Below are positions 27,675 through 37,518 of a DNA stretch of 64,000 nucleotides, one piece after another. The number at the start of each line of letters is the position of its first letter. The first letter of the stretch is position 1. The DNA comes from Azospirillum canadense (GTDB taxonomy: Bacteria; Pseudomonadota; Alphaproteobacteria; Azospirillales; Azospirillaceae): assembly GCF_025961225.1 (NCBI RefSeq), contig NZ_JAOQNG010000001.1, positions 3,010,001-3,074,000 on the forward strand, read 5' to 3'. Position numbers and translations under genes: made by a program. The notes below the pieces were generated by a model. The model ran no database searches, was not told the origin of the DNA, and was given only the letters and a program-made list of their open reading frames with translations.

Positions 27675-27716
27675 ACCCGTGTTTTGGGACCCGTGTTTGG
27701 GGCCCGTGTTTTCCGG
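27675..27716. repeat. 14-bp tandem repeat, three units
   Basis: Units at 27675-27688, 27689-27702 and 27703-27716 follow ACCCGTGTTTTGGG with small changes. The array abuts the GTG chosen as start of the next gene and supplies several alternative GTG codons. Confidence 0.75.
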
Positions 27717-27717
27717 A

Positions 27718-27963
27718 GTGCCGTCCTTGCCCGCCTTTTCCGTGGACCCCGGTCTGGTTCTGTTTCTGCTCTGCGCCGCGGCCATCTGGCCGCTGATGCG
27801 CGTCTGCCGGCGCGCCGGCTTCTCGCCCTGGTGGGCGCTGCTGATCTTCGTTCCGGTGGTCGGGCAGATTCTGGTGCTGGGGTTCCTGACGGTGCGGCGC
27901 TGGCCCGCCCGGCTGGCGGTCGATCCGCCCGCCCCCCGCCGCAAGGAGCGGAGGACCGCCTGA
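27718..27963 (+). CDS. Small inner-membrane protein, family not recognised
   Basis: 81 residues from GTG 27718; GTG 27679 (inside the tandem repeat) would add 13. Two hydrophobic helices: 'GLVLFLLCAAAIWPLMRVC' and 'WWALLIFVPVVGQILVLGFL', separated by a short RRAGFSP turn, then a basic C-terminal tail (RRWPAR...RRKERR). The shape recalls small predicted membrane proteins often found next to rlmN/argG in this group. Its TGA overlaps the next gene's ATG (TGATG), so the two are translationally coupled. Confidence 0.7.
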   Translation: MPSLPAFSVDPGLVLFLLCAAAIWPLMRVCRRAGFSPWWALLIFVPVVGQILVLGFLTVRRWPARLAVDPPAPRRKERRTA

Positions 27964-28262
27964 TGGACGCCGCCATGGAACCCATCGTTTCCCTTCTGAA
28001 CACCGTCTACTGGCAGCCCTGGGCCGCCATCATGTCCAGCGACCCGTGGACATCGAACCTCGTCATGGCGATCCTGCTGATGCTGAAGCTGGTCTTCGGC
28101 GGCTGGGTGGTGGCCAAGGGCGGGCGCAGTCCGCTGTGGGCGCTGGTGATGCTCATCAACGGCGCGGACATCCTGGCCATGTGGCTGTACGCCTACATCC
28201 GCTGGCCATTCGTGGACCGCAAGCCTGCGGAAGCCGTTGCCGTGGACGCCGCAACGGATTGA
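27963..28262 (+). CDS. Small inner-membrane protein, coupled to the preceding gene
   Basis: 99 residues from ATG 27963, overlapping the previous stop by one base. Two hydrophobic segments ('[20 protein letters not shown]' and '[20 protein letters not shown]'), then '[10 protein letters not shown]' and an Ala-rich acidic tail. No family recognised. Coupling to its neighbour suggests that the two form a membrane complex. argG follows after 64 bp. Confidence 0.72.
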   Translation: MDAAMEPIVSLLNTVYWQPWAAIMSSDPWTSNLVMAILLMLKLVFGGWVVAKGGRSPLWALVMLINGADILAMWLYAYIRWPFVDRKPAEAVAVDAATD

Positions 28263-28326
28263 TTCGCATCGGTCGTGGGGCTACTGTCCCGCACCGACAT
28301 CTTTCTCCATCCGCGTGAGTAGTCCC

Positions 28327-29559
28327 ATGAGCGGCGCGTCCGGCAAACAGATCAAGAAAGTGGTGCTCGCCTATTCGGGCGGCCTCGACACCTCGGTCAT
28401 CCTGAAGTGGCTGCAGGAGACCTATCAATGCGAGGTGGTGACCTTCACCGCCGACCTCGGCCAGGGCGAGGAGCTGGAGCCGGCGCGCAAGAAGGCCGAG
28501 CTTCTGGGCATCAAGCCGGAGAACATCTTCATCGACGACCTGCGCGAGGAATTCGTGCGGGACTTCGTCTTCCCGATGTTCCGCGCCAACACCCTCTATG
28601 AGGGCACCTACCTGCTCGGCACCTCGATCGCCCGGCCGCTGATCGCTAAGCGCCAGATCGAGATCGCCAACCAGGTCGGCGCCGATGCGGTCGCCCACGG
28701 CGCCACCGGCAAGGGCAACGACCAAGTGCGGTTCGAGCTTGGCTACTACGCGCTCCGCCCGGACATCAAGATCATCGCCCCCTGGCGCGAGTGGGACCTG
28801 AGCAGCCGCACCCGGCTGATCGACTACGCCGAGAAGAACCAGATTCCGATCGCCAAGGACAAGCGCGGCGAGGCGCCCTACTCCACCGACGCCAACCTCC
28901 TGCACATCTCGTATGAGGGGAAGGCGCTGGAGGATCCGTGGGTCGAGCCGTTCGAGGACATGTTCACCCGCTCCGTCGCGCCGGAGAAGGCCCCGGACAC
29001 CCCGACCTACGTCGAGGTCGAGTTCAAGCGCGGCGACGCGGTGGCGATCGACGGCAAGGCCCTATCCCCGGCGGCCCTGCTGACCGAGCTGAACCGGCTC
29101 GGCGGCGAGAACGGCATCGGCCGCCTCGACCTCGTCGAGAACCGCTACGTCGGCATGAAGTCGCGCGGCGTGTACGAGACGCCGGGCGGCACCATCCTGT
29201 TGGCGGCCCACCGCGCCATGGAGAGCATCACGCTCGACCGCGGCGCCGGCCACCTGAAGGATGAGCTGATGCCGCGCTATGCGGAGCTGATCTACTGCGG
29301 CTATTGGTTCAGCCCGGAGCGCTTGGCGCTCCAGGCCCTGATCGACCAGACGCAGGAGACGGTCAACGGCGTGGTCCGCCTGAAGCTGTTCAAGGGCAAC
29401 GTCACGGTGGTGGGCCGCAAGTCGCCGAACAGCCTCTACCGCATGGACTATGTGACCTTCGAGGAAGACAGCGTCTACAACCAGAAGGACGCGGAAGGCT
29501 TCATCAAGCTGAACGCGCTCCGCCTGCGCCTCGGCGCCATGGCCCGCGCGAAGGTCTGA
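28327..29559 (+). CDS. argG: Argininosuccinate synthase
   Basis: 410 residues from ATG 28327. Joins citrulline and aspartate with ATP to argininosuccinate, the penultimate step of arginine synthesis. ATP-binding P-loop '[20 protein letters not shown]' at residues ~12-31, '[17 protein letters not shown]', '[20 protein letters not shown]', '[24 protein letters not shown]', and the citrulline/aspartate site around '[12 protein letters not shown]'. Normal length (~400). Ends at a strong terminator. Confidence 0.98.
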   Translation: MSGASGKQIKKVVLAYSGGLDTSVILKWLQETYQCEVVTFTADLGQGEELEPARKKAELLGIKPENIFIDDLREEFVRDFVFPMFRANTLYEGTYLLGTSIARPLIAKRQIEIANQVGADAVAHGATGKGNDQVRFELGYYALRPDIKIIAPWREWDLSSRTRLIDYAEKNQIPIAKDKRGEAPYSTDANLLHISYEGKALEDPWVEPFEDMFTRSVAPEKAPDTPTYVEVEFKRGDAVAIDGKALSPAALLTELNRLGGENGIGRLDLVENRYVGMKSRGVYETPGGTILLAAHRAMESITLDRGAGHLKDELMPRYAELIYCGYWFSPERLALQALIDQTQETVNGVVRLKLFKGNVTVVGRKSPNSLYRMDYVTFEEDSVYNQKDAEGFIKLNALRLRLGAMARAKV

Positions 29560-29598
29560 TCTTTCGCGCACATACCCGTGCACATGGGCGTGTTTGCA

Positions 29599-29630
29599 AC
29601 GAGGGGGCTCCGGCCCCCTCGTTTCGTTTC
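29599..29630 (+). terminator. Terminator of argG
   Basis: Perfect 10-bp stem ACGAGGGGGC / GCCCCCTCGT (29599-29608, 29613-29622) with a TCCG loop and a T-rich tail (TTTCGTTTCC). It also lies just beyond the end of the convergent iminopeptidase gene. Confidence 0.88.
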
Positions 29631-29648
29631 CGGAACCTGCACCGCCTT

Positions 29649-30599
29649 CTACCGCAAATCCTTGAACCGCTCCGTCGCCTGGACCAGCGCAGCCCGGATG
29701 CCCGGCTCCATGGCGGAATGGCCGGCGTCGGGCACCACGCGGTAGTCGGCTTCCGGCCAGGCGCGGCGGAGTTCGTCGGCGGTGGAGATCGGGCAGACGA
29801 CGTCGTAGCGGCCCTGGATGATCGCGCCCGGCAGGTGGCGGATGCGGTGGACGTCGCGCAGCAGCTTGTCTTCCGGCGTGAAGCGGTTGGACCGGAAGTA
29901 ATGCGCCTCGATGCGGGCAAGGCCCAGCGCGTGGGTGTCCTCCGCGCTCGTCGCGATCAGCTCCGGCGAGGGCAACAGCGAGGAGCAGGAGCCCTCATAC
30001 ATGCTCCAGGTCCGGGCGGCGGCCATGCGGGTGACCGAATCGGGCGCGTCGAGCCGCTTCCAGTAGGCCTCCAGCAGGTCGCCGCGCTCCTCCGCCGGGA
30101 TGTGCCCGACGAAGGACGCCCAGGCTTCCGGGAAGATCGTGCGCATCGAATAGAGGAACCAGTCGATCTCCGACTTCCGCATCAGGAAGATGCCGCGCAG
30201 GATCAGCCCCAGGCAGCGGTCCGGATGGGTCTGCGCGTAAGCCAGCGCCAGGGTCGAGCCCCAGGAGCCGCCGAACAGCAACCAGCGCTCGATCCCCAGA
30301 TGCCGGCGCAGGCGCTCAGCGTCCTCCACCAGCAGTTCCGTGCTGTTGCGCCGAACCTCGCCGAGCGGGGTGGAGCGACCGGCCCCGCGCTGGTCCATGA
30401 TGATGATCCGGTAATGGCCGGGATCGAAGAAACGCCGGTGCGTGGGCGACGCCCCCGCCCCCGGCCCGCCGTGCAGGAACAACACCGGCACGCCGCGCGG
30501 ATTGCCCGACTGCTCCCAATACAGCGTGTGGATCTCGTCGACGGGAAAGAAACCGGTCTGGAACGGGTCGATGGGCGGAAAAAGCTCGCTGCGGGGCAT
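29649..30599 (-). CDS. pip: Prolyl iminopeptidase (alpha/beta hydrolase, S33)
   Basis: 316 residues from ATG 30599; the in-frame upstream extension to 30728 has no family support. Removes N-terminal proline from peptides in the cytoplasm. Signatures: 'HTLYWEQSGNPRGVPVLFLH' then GGPGAG (oxyanion region), 'DQRGAGRSTP', nucleophile Ser112 in GGSWGS, acid Asp in 'IIQGRYDVVCP' and His in 'VPDAGHSAMEP'. Length is normal (~315). Convergent with argG. Confidence 0.96.
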   Translation of the reverse strand: MPRSELFPPIDPFQTGFFPVDEIHTLYWEQSGNPRGVPVLFLHGGPGAGASPTHRRFFDPGHYRIIIMDQRGAGRSTPLGEVRRNSTELLVEDAERLRRHLGIERWLLFGGSWGSTLALAYAQTHPDRCLGLILRGIFLMRKSEIDWFLYSMRTIFPEAWASFVGHIPAEERGDLLEAYWKRLDAPDSVTRMAAARTWSMYEGSCSSLLPSPELIATSAEDTHALGLARIEAHYFRSNRFTPEDKLLRDVHRIRHLPGAIIQGRYDVVCPISTADELRRAWPEADYRVVPDAGHSAMEPGIRAALVQATERFKDLR

Positions 30600-30699
30600 G
30601 GGGCGGTCCTGTGAATCCAGCCGGTCCAGTGTAGGGCTCGCGCTTCCGTTCCGCCACTGGCACGCGCGACCTAAGACGATCGAACGCCGATGTTGGGGC

Positions 30700-31560
30700 T
30701 CAGTCCGCGTCCTCGTCCTCCGGATCATTGCCGGACACCGGCGGTTCGGTCTTCAGTGCGCCAGAAACGCGGGGAACGGGCGCGCGGCCGTCCTCCAGCC
30801 GCTCGATCTGCTCAGGATGCGTCGCCTCGATCATCGGACCGCTGCGCAGCCCTACCCAGCCGCGCACGCGGACGCGCCGCCCCTCGTAGGACAGCGGGTC
30901 GATGCCCGCCTGCGTGAAGGCACGCAGGGCACCGCGCCCGATGTGGACGGTGACGTCGGTGCGCCAGTCCTCGCCGAAGTCCAGGTAGGCCTCGCTGCCC
31001 GCCTTGGTGACGCGCAGCACCCGCCCCTCCAGGACCTGGAAGCTGTCGCGGTCGCGGGCCACCGCGTCCGGGTCGTCGGCCGCACGCACCCCATAGGCAT
31101 GCGTGCGCCAGACGCCGAGGCCGGCGGTGCGGGCGGCGTCCTCCGCCGCCAGCATCTCGCGGGCCAGCGCGCGGCTGTCCGGCTGGGTGTGCACGCGGGC
31201 AAGGCCGCGGGCCAGCAGCGCCCCTTGCAGCCACAATCCGTCGTCCCTCTGCAACTGGGCCACAAGGCGCCCGTGCCGGTCGGTCCGCGCCTCCCCGCGC
31301 GGGCTCAGGTCGCGGCCCAGCGCAAGCTCCGCCAGCGCGGCGGTCGCCGCCTCGGCCAGCGGCCAGCGCGTGCCGGGCTGCGCGTTCGGGGGCGGCTTGG
31401 CGGCCTCGATGCCCGCCAGGCGCAGACGGCGGCCGTCCTCCAGCTCCAGCGTGTCGCCGTCGACCACCACGGCCGCGCGCAGCCGCTGTGCCGCGGCCTG
31501 AATGGGCGCGAGGGCCACCAGCAGCAACGCCAGGAGGACGGACGGAAGGGAGCGGGTCAT
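30700..31560 (-). CDS. Exported thermonuclease-fold (SNase-like) protein
   Basis: 286 residues from ATG 31560. Signal peptide cleaved after A-A-A (~residue 24). SNase-like domain: 'RAAVVVDGDTLELEDGRRLR' with the metal-binding Asp, 'LAGIEAAKPP', 'TDRHGRLVAQLQ', 'QGALLARGLARVHTQPD'. In true nucleases the second motif is R-x-G-R, loosely kept here (RHGR). A second ~90-residue part ('EGRVLRVTKAGSEAYLDFGEDW...VRVRGWVGLRSGPMIEATHPEQIE') looks like an OB-fold. Possibly a periplasmic nuclease, possibly only a binding protein. Divergent from the M48 protease (75 bp). Confidence 0.87.
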   Translation of the reverse strand: MTRSLPSVLLALLLVALAPIQAAAQRLRAAVVVDGDTLELEDGRRLRLAGIEAAKPPPNAQPGTRWPLAEAATAALAELALGRDLSPRGEARTDRHGRLVAQLQRDDGLWLQGALLARGLARVHTQPDSRALAREMLAAEDAARTAGLGVWRTHAYGVRAADDPDAVARDRDSFQVLEGRVLRVTKAGSEAYLDFGEDWRTDVTVHIGRGALRAFTQAGIDPLSYEGRRVRVRGWVGLRSGPMIEATHPEQIERLEDGRAPVPRVSGALKTEPPVSGNDPEDEDAD

Positions 31561-31635
31561 GACGCGTCGGCGGATGGAACAACCCGGCCATGGCCGAGTT
31601 TGATTGGAGGACAGTCCCTACCGGTATGACGCGCC

Positions 31636-33111
31636 ATGACGAACCAACGCAAGCCGACCGTCGCCGCCCCCCTGCGCCGAATCGCCGCCGCGCTTCTGGC
31701 CGTCCTGCTCGTCACGGGGTCCGGCGCGCCGCCCGCCCGCGCCCAGCTGCTGGGCAGCTCCAGCGAGGAGGCGCTGGGCGCGCAGGAACACCCGAAGGTC
31801 CTCGCCCAGTTCGGCGGGGCTTACCAGGACCAGCGGCTCCAGGCCTACATCGACCGGATCGGCAACCGGATGGCCGCGCAGACCGACCGCAAGGGCCCCT
31901 GGACCTTCACCGTGCTGGACAGCGACGTGGTGAACGCCTTCGCCTTGCCCGGCGGCTACGTCTACGTCACCCGCGGCCTGCTGGCGCTCGCCAAGGACGA
32001 GGCGGAGGTCGCCGGCGTTCTGGGGCACGAGATCGGCCACGTCATCGCCCACCACACGCGGGAACGGCAGACCGGCCAGACCATCGCCGGCCTGCTGGCG
32101 GCGGGCATCGGCTTCGTCCTGGGCAGCCCGGAGCTGGCGCAGCTGGCCAACGTCGGCGGGACCGCCTTACTGGCCAAATACTCGCGCGGCCAGGAGTCGG
32201 AGGCCGACCGGCTGGGCATCGATTTCCTGGTGCGCGCCGGCTACGACCCCTTCGCCATGGCGACCTTCCTGGAGACCATGCGCCGCGACAGCCAGTATGA
32301 GGGGCTGCGGGCGGGCAAGGGGGCGAGCGAAGGCGGGTTCGACTTCTTCGCCAGCCACCCGCAGACCGAAACCCGCGTGGAGGAGGCGGCGGCCATCGCC
32401 CGCAAGCTGCCCCAGGGCGGGGCGCGGCCCGTCGATCCCTACATGACCGCCATCGACGGCGTCATCTACGGCGACAGCCCGGAGAACGGCTTCGTCCGCG
32501 GCCGGACCTTCGCCCACCCCGCGCTCGGCATCGCCTTCGACGTGCCGCAGGGCTTCGGCCTGCTGAACGGGGCGGAGCAGGTGATCGCCAAGGGCCAGAA
32601 CGGCGGTGCCATCCTGTTCGACGCCGCGGCCCCGCAGAGAGCGTCCGACCCGGCGCGCTACCTGACCGGCGAGTGGGCGCAGAACGCCCCGCTGCAAGGC
32701 GTACAGTCCTTCACGGTCAACGGCCTGCCGGCGGCGACGGCGGTGACGCGCGGGGAGACGGACAGCGGCAACGTGGACGTACGCCTGGTCGCCATCCGTG
32801 GAGACAACGGCGCCAACGGGGGCGTCATGTACCGCTTCACCATGCTGGCGCCGAGCGGCGCGCTCGGCCGCTTCGACCCGGTCTTCCAGCAGACGGCCAA
32901 CAGCTTCCGCCGCCTCAGCCGGCAGGAAGCGGCGGCGCTGAAGCCCCGGCGCGTACGCGTGCTGACCGCGCGACCCGGCGACAGCGTGGAGGGGTACGTC
33001 CGGCAGATGCCGCAGGAGCCCTACGCCGAGGAGCTGTTCCGCATCATCAACGATTTGCCGCCTGGGGCACCGCTGCGGCCGGGCCAGCCGGTGAAGGTCA
33101 TCGCTGGCTGA
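31636..33111 (+). CDS. Exported M48-family zinc metalloprotease (BepA/LoiP-like)
   Basis: 491 residues from ATG 31636. Signal peptide (cleavage after A-R-A ~residue 36), zinc motif HEIGH at 131-135, third ligand in 'GQESEADRLGIDF' (186-196), preceded by the M48 strand 'VVNAFALPGGYVYVTRGLLAL'. No TPR repeats as in BepA; instead the C-terminal half has a beta-rich domain ('TFAHPALGIAFDVPQGFGLLNG...') and a final LysM-like ~60 residues ('LTARPGDSVEGYVRQMPQE...PLRPGQPVKVIAG'). Role: envelope protein quality control, probably in the periplasm. 99 bp precede the cyclase gene. Confidence 0.94.
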   Translation: MTNQRKPTVAAPLRRIAAALLAVLLVTGSGAPPARAQLLGSSSEEALGAQEHPKVLAQFGGAYQDQRLQAYIDRIGNRMAAQTDRKGPWTFTVLDSDVVNAFALPGGYVYVTRGLLALAKDEAEVAGVLGHEIGHVIAHHTRERQTGQTIAGLLAAGIGFVLGSPELAQLANVGGTALLAKYSRGQESEADRLGIDFLVRAGYDPFAMATFLETMRRDSQYEGLRAGKGASEGGFDFFASHPQTETRVEEAAAIARKLPQGGARPVDPYMTAIDGVIYGDSPENGFVRGRTFAHPALGIAFDVPQGFGLLNGAEQVIAKGQNGGAILFDAAAPQRASDPARYLTGEWAQNAPLQGVQSFTVNGLPAATAVTRGETDSGNVDVRLVAIRGDNGANGGVMYRFTMLAPSGALGRFDPVFQQTANSFRRLSRQEAAALKPRRVRVLTARPGDSVEGYVRQMPQEPYAEELFRIINDLPPGAPLRPGQPVKVIAG

Positions 33112-33210
33112 CATCCTCCGGGCAGCACCGCCGTCGCATGGGGTGACCGTTGAGGGACGCGGCGTCATGACCGATTGCCGACGGCGGCGTGCGTCTGTAC
33201 GTTCCGGGGG

Positions 33211-35154
33211 ATGGACGATCACCCCGCACCGCCGCCGACGCCGAAGGCCAAGTTCCGGAAGGCGCGCCACAGCGCGCGCGCCGCCGCGCTGGGCCGCCAG
33301 CGCCTGCGCCTGCCCATCGCGGCGGTGCTGGTCGCCGGCTTCGGCTCGTTGATGCTGCTGGCGGTGGCCAGCGTTCTGGTCCTGGGGCTGGTCAGCGCCA
33401 GCCGGAACACCTTCGCCCTGCTGAACGACCGCGCCGACCTCGCCCTGTCCGGGGTGGAGGTGCGCGTCCGCAACCAGCTGAACCCGGCGCGGGACATGGC
33501 CCGTTTCGTAGCCGGATTGATGGAGCGCGGAGAGCTGGACCCCAGCGACACGCGCGCCCTCCAGGATACGTTGCGCGGCGCGCTGGCCGGCGCGCCCGAC
33601 GTCACCGGCATCGCCTTCTTCCACCCCGACCGGACCGGCCTGCGCGCCGACCGGCTGGGCAGCGAGTTGCACATCGTGCGCGAGGATCTGCGCGGCGAGA
33701 CGACGGCACCGCCGGAACTGGCCAACGGCGTCGACCGCACCACGGCCGTCTGGGCCGATCCGCTGTGGGCGAAGGAGGCGGGGACCAGCTTCGTCACGCT
33801 GTTCCAGCCGGTCCGCCGCAACGGGCGCTACCTGGGGCAGGTGGTGGTGGGCGTGTCGCTGGGCGACCTGTCGCGCTTTCTGGCGACGCTCTACGTCGAA
33901 CAGGGGTTGAACGCCTTCGTGCTGTTCGACAAGCAGCATGTCCTGGCGCATCCTTCCCTGGCCGGAATGAAGTTCGACTTCTCGAACAAGACGGACGGCC
34001 CGCCCCTTCCGACGGTGGACGAGGTCGCTGACCCGGCGCTGTCCGCCCTCTGGGTGTCCGGAAAGCCGGTTCAGGCGCTGAAGAAGCGCATCGAGGGCCG
34101 CGTCGTCAGCGTGCTCGACGACGATTACTTCTTCCTGATGCGCAGTATGGCCGGCTATGGCCGGCAGGACTGGACGATCGGCATCAGCTTCCGCTCCAAC
34201 GAGGTGGAGACGGAGATCCGCCGCCTTTACACCACGGGGCTGGCCGGGCTGGGCATCCTGCTGATCTCGGTGGCGGTGGCGCTGCTGGTGGGCCGGCGCA
34301 TCAGCGCCCAGGTGGCCCGGCTGGCCGAGGCCGCCGACCAGGTGCGCAGCTTCGACTTCCGCAACATCCCGGAGCTTCCGGATTCCCGCCTGCGCGAGCT
34401 TGCCCGCGCCAACCGCGCCTTCAACGCCATGGTCGCCGGCCTGCGCTGGTTCGAGACCTACGTGCCCAAGGCGCTGGTCCTGCGGCTGATGCACCAGCGC
34501 GGCGCCCAGGCCGGCTTCAATTCCGAGGAGCGCGAGGTGACGGTGATGTTCACCGACATCCGCGGCTTCTCCCGCATGGCGGAGCATATGGGGGCCGCCG
34601 ACACCGCCGCCCTGCTGAACGAGCATTTTACCCAGCTCGCCACCTGCATCGAGGCGGAGGGCGGCACGGTGGACAAGTTCATCGGCGATTCGATCATGGC
34701 CTTCTGGGGTGCGCCGGAGGAACAGCCGGACCACGCCGCCCGCGCGCTGCGCGCCGCCCACGCCATCGCCCGCACCGTCCACGCCGACAACCGCCGGCGC
34801 GAAAAGGCCGGGCTGCCGCCGATCCGGGTGCGCATCGGCCTGCATTCCGGCTCGGTCGTCGTCGGCAACATCGGCTCGGAAAGCCGGATCAACTACACAA
34901 TCGTCGGGGATACGGTGAACGTCGCCGCCCGCATCGAGGAACTGGCCTCCAGCCTCCAGGGCGACAGCGAGGTCATTGTGCTGGCAAGTGCAGCGACCGC
35001 CTTCCACGGCGACGGCGCCGCCCCACTGGACTGCGTCGGCGGCCAACCGTTGCGTGGCCGGAACGGCACCACGGAAGTCTGGCGCGTGTCCCTGGACGCA
35101 GACGTTGCGGATGCGGAACAACCCCTTGTCCCCTCTCCCCTCTGGGGCGCGTAG
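33211..35154 (+). CDS. Membrane class III adenylate/guanylate cyclase with periplasmic sensor domain
   Basis: 647 residues from ATG 33211. Basic N-terminus, TM1 ('IAAVLVAGFGSLMLLAVASVLVLGLV' region, ~44-70), ~290-residue extracytoplasmic Cache-like sensor, TM2 ('GLAGLGILLISVAVALLVG', ~350), HAMP-like linker, then cyclase domain: 'VTVMFTDIRGFSRMAEHMG' (first metal Asp), 'GGTVDKFIGDSIMAFWGAPE' (second metal Asp), 'IRVRIGLHSGSVVVGNIGSE', 'YTIVGDTVNVAARIEEL'. Makes cAMP (or cGMP) in response to a periplasmic ligand. The last residues VPSPLWGA are encoded by the start of a REP-like element, so the original C-terminus may have been replaced. Confidence 0.95.
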   Translation: MDDHPAPPPTPKAKFRKARHSARAAALGRQRLRLPIAAVLVAGFGSLMLLAVASVLVLGLVSASRNTFALLNDRADLALSGVEVRVRNQLNPARDMARFVAGLMERGELDPSDTRALQDTLRGALAGAPDVTGIAFFHPDRTGLRADRLGSELHIVREDLRGETTAPPELANGVDRTTAVWADPLWAKEAGTSFVTLFQPVRRNGRYLGQVVVGVSLGDLSRFLATLYVEQGLNAFVLFDKQHVLAHPSLAGMKFDFSNKTDGPPLPTVDEVADPALSALWVSGKPVQALKKRIEGRVVSVLDDDYFFLMRSMAGYGRQDWTIGISFRSNEVETEIRRLYTTGLAGLGILLISVAVALLVGRRISAQVARLAEAADQVRSFDFRNIPELPDSRLRELARANRAFNAMVAGLRWFETYVPKALVLRLMHQRGAQAGFNSEEREVTVMFTDIRGFSRMAEHMGAADTAALLNEHFTQLATCIEAEGGTVDKFIGDSIMAFWGAPEEQPDHAARALRAAHAIARTVHADNRRREKAGLPPIRVRIGLHSGSVVVGNIGSESRINYTIVGDTVNVAARIEELASSLQGDSEVIVLASAATAFHGDGAAPLDCVGGQPLRGRNGTTEVWRVSLDADVADAEQPLVPSPLWGA

Positions 35155-35338
35155 CCGACGGCCGCAGGCCGATTGGGCGCCGAAGGCGGCCAAAGGCGAA
35201 GCGGGGGCGCGAGACTTGCGAGCGCCCAGGTTAGGGTGAGGGGGCGCCCGTAGGGCGTCAAACCACTGCAATGAGCGTGGTTTTCCGGCCTTGCGGCCGC
35301 CCCCTCATCCTAACCTTCTCCCCAGGGGGGAGAAGGGA
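35124..35338. repeat. Large composite inverted-repeat element between cyclase and rpoH genes
   Basis: Outer arms are related to CCCCTCTCCCCTCTGGGG (35129-35146) and its inverse at 35318-35338. Inner arms GGTTAGGGTGAGGGGGC (35231-35247) and GCCCCCTCATCCTAACC (35299-35315) pair at 16 of 17 positions around a centre with AAACCAC/GTGGTTT. The intervening ~80 bp is GC-rich filler. Overlaps the cyclase stop codon (35152-35154). May act as terminator for both convergent genes. Confidence 0.75.
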
Positions 35339-35349
35339 TTTTGAAGCTC

Positions 35350-36258
<909 letters not shown>

Positions 36259-36413
36259 ACGTCCCTTCCTTCCCGTCTGGGCGGCCTTTGTCCTTGGTCC
36301 GGACTCCTTGAGGGGACGTTCAACCTTGATTGACCCCTGGGTCCGATGGTCCGTCGGTTCTTCACGGGATGCCGACGGTTGGGACAACAGCCGTTACCTC
36401 GCCCCGTTACATG

Positions 36414-36443
36414 ATCATACGCACAATGGGGGGCGTCGGATCA
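36414..36443 (-). promoter_or_regulatory. ECF11 (RpoE)-type promoter candidate for rpoH
   Basis: Minus strand reads TGATCC (36443-36438), 18-bp spacer, TATGAT (36419-36414). Same -35 and spacing as the candidate upstream of rpoE. The leader to the rpoH ATG is about 150 nt. A TATGAT -10 could also serve the main sigma factor. Confidence 0.65.
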
Positions 36444-36516
36444 GCCCTACCAAATGGTTAAGTGGGCTATCGATCCGTGTAGGGACGTACGGCAGATGGA
36501 AAAAGGGGAGATGGCG

Positions 36517-37344
36517 TCAAACCTGGAACAGGTCCAGGATCTCACCCGAAGGAGACAGACAGCCGCAAACGAGGTGCCCCCCGAAGCCGCAGCCGCCGTC
36601 GAGCGTCGCGACGAAATCGGTTACGGAAACGCCGCGGCCGGCCGGGTCAAAGCCCCGCACCACCCGCGAAAAGCCGCCGTAAGGCACTGACATCTGGGCG
36701 AAATTCGCCGATCCCCACCAGAAGGCGTCCCCCTGGTGGGTGAGCGGCCGGCGCACGTCCACGCCGGCGCTGACCAGCAGCACGCCGCCCTCCCCCCGGT
36801 CGGGGTCTCGCGCGGGGTCGAGGCAGTAGGCGGCGCGCCGCAGCGCGTTGAACACATTTTCGTGACCGGGCCGCTGCTGCATGGCTTGGCGCAGCCCCTG
36901 GGTCCAGCGGCCCAGCATCATGGTGCCGCCGCGCGCCGCCGCCATGCCCTGCTCCACCGTACCGCCATAGGCGGCCAGCGTGGTGCCGGCGCCGTGCTTG
37001 GTCATCCAGTCCAGCACCTGCTGCGGATCGGGCGCGAACTGCAGCTGCAGCAGCTTCTGCCACATCTCCTCCTGCGCGCCGCGCAGGTAGACGATGTCGT
37101 CGGCCTCCATGCCGCGCCAGCTCAGCAGCCAGATGCGGAAGGCCAGCAGGGCGTCGATCGTTTCCAGGATGCGCTCGCCCCAGCCGATCATGTTGCCGAG
37201 GTAGACGAGCCGGTCGCCGGGCTGGAACCGCGAGGCCACCACCTCGTGCACCGCGTAGAGGTGGTCCAGCTGCGCGTGGACGGAGCCGATGGCCCAGATG
37301 CGGCGCGGCTGGCGAAGATCGACGAATTTCTGCGGTTCAGACAT
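36517..37344 (-). CDS. Degenerate calcineurin-like metallophosphoesterase
   Basis: 275 residues from ATG 37344. Overall pattern of serine/threonine-phosphatase-type phosphoesterases: 'RRIWAIGSVHAQLDHLYAVH', 'PGDRLVYLGNMIGWG', 'IVYLRGAQEEMWQKLL', late 'GVLLVSAGVDVRRPL'. The catalytic consensus is GDxHG, GDxxDRG and GNHE; here these read GSVHA, GNMIGWG and RGAQE, so most metal ligands are lost. The protein is probably non-enzymatic. The late GHLVCG keeps one His. Lies between rpoH and carD, all leftward. No signal peptide. Confidence 0.82.
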   Translation of the reverse strand: MSEPQKFVDLRQPRRIWAIGSVHAQLDHLYAVHEVVASRFQPGDRLVYLGNMIGWGERILETIDALLAFRIWLLSWRGMEADDIVYLRGAQEEMWQKLLQLQFAPDPQQVLDWMTKHGAGTTLAAYGGTVEQGMAAARGGTMMLGRWTQGLRQAMQQRPGHENVFNALRRAAYCLDPARDPDRGEGGVLLVSAGVDVRRPLTHQGDAFWWGSANFAQMSVPYGGFSRVVRGFDPAGRGVSVTDFVATLDGGCGFGGHLVCGCLSPSGEILDLFQV

Positions 37345-37451
37345 GCCGGCGCACGCTCATCCTATCCCTCGGCCCGATCCGGGCATCCCTGCTCAGGTCG
37401 GCAGGGCGGGAGTTTAGGCGGCGCGCACCCGCGAAGAAAGCCGAAAACATA

Positions 37452-37482
37452 AGACAAAGGCGCGGCCAAAAGGCCGCGCCTC
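37452..37482 (-). terminator. Terminator of carD
   Basis: Perfect 10-bp stem AGGCGCGGCC / GGCCGCGCCT (37458-37467, 37472-37481), AAAA loop, followed on the minus strand by TTTGTCTTATGTTTT. It lies 37 bp past the carD stop. Confidence 0.88.
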
Positions 37483-37518
37483 CAAAGACATAGGACCCCA
37501 GGGGACCCCGTGGAACGC

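Noticed and set aside
32167..35271. A leftward open frame of ~1030 codons
   Set aside because: Antisense to the M48 protease and adenylate cyclase, both of which have clear motifs.
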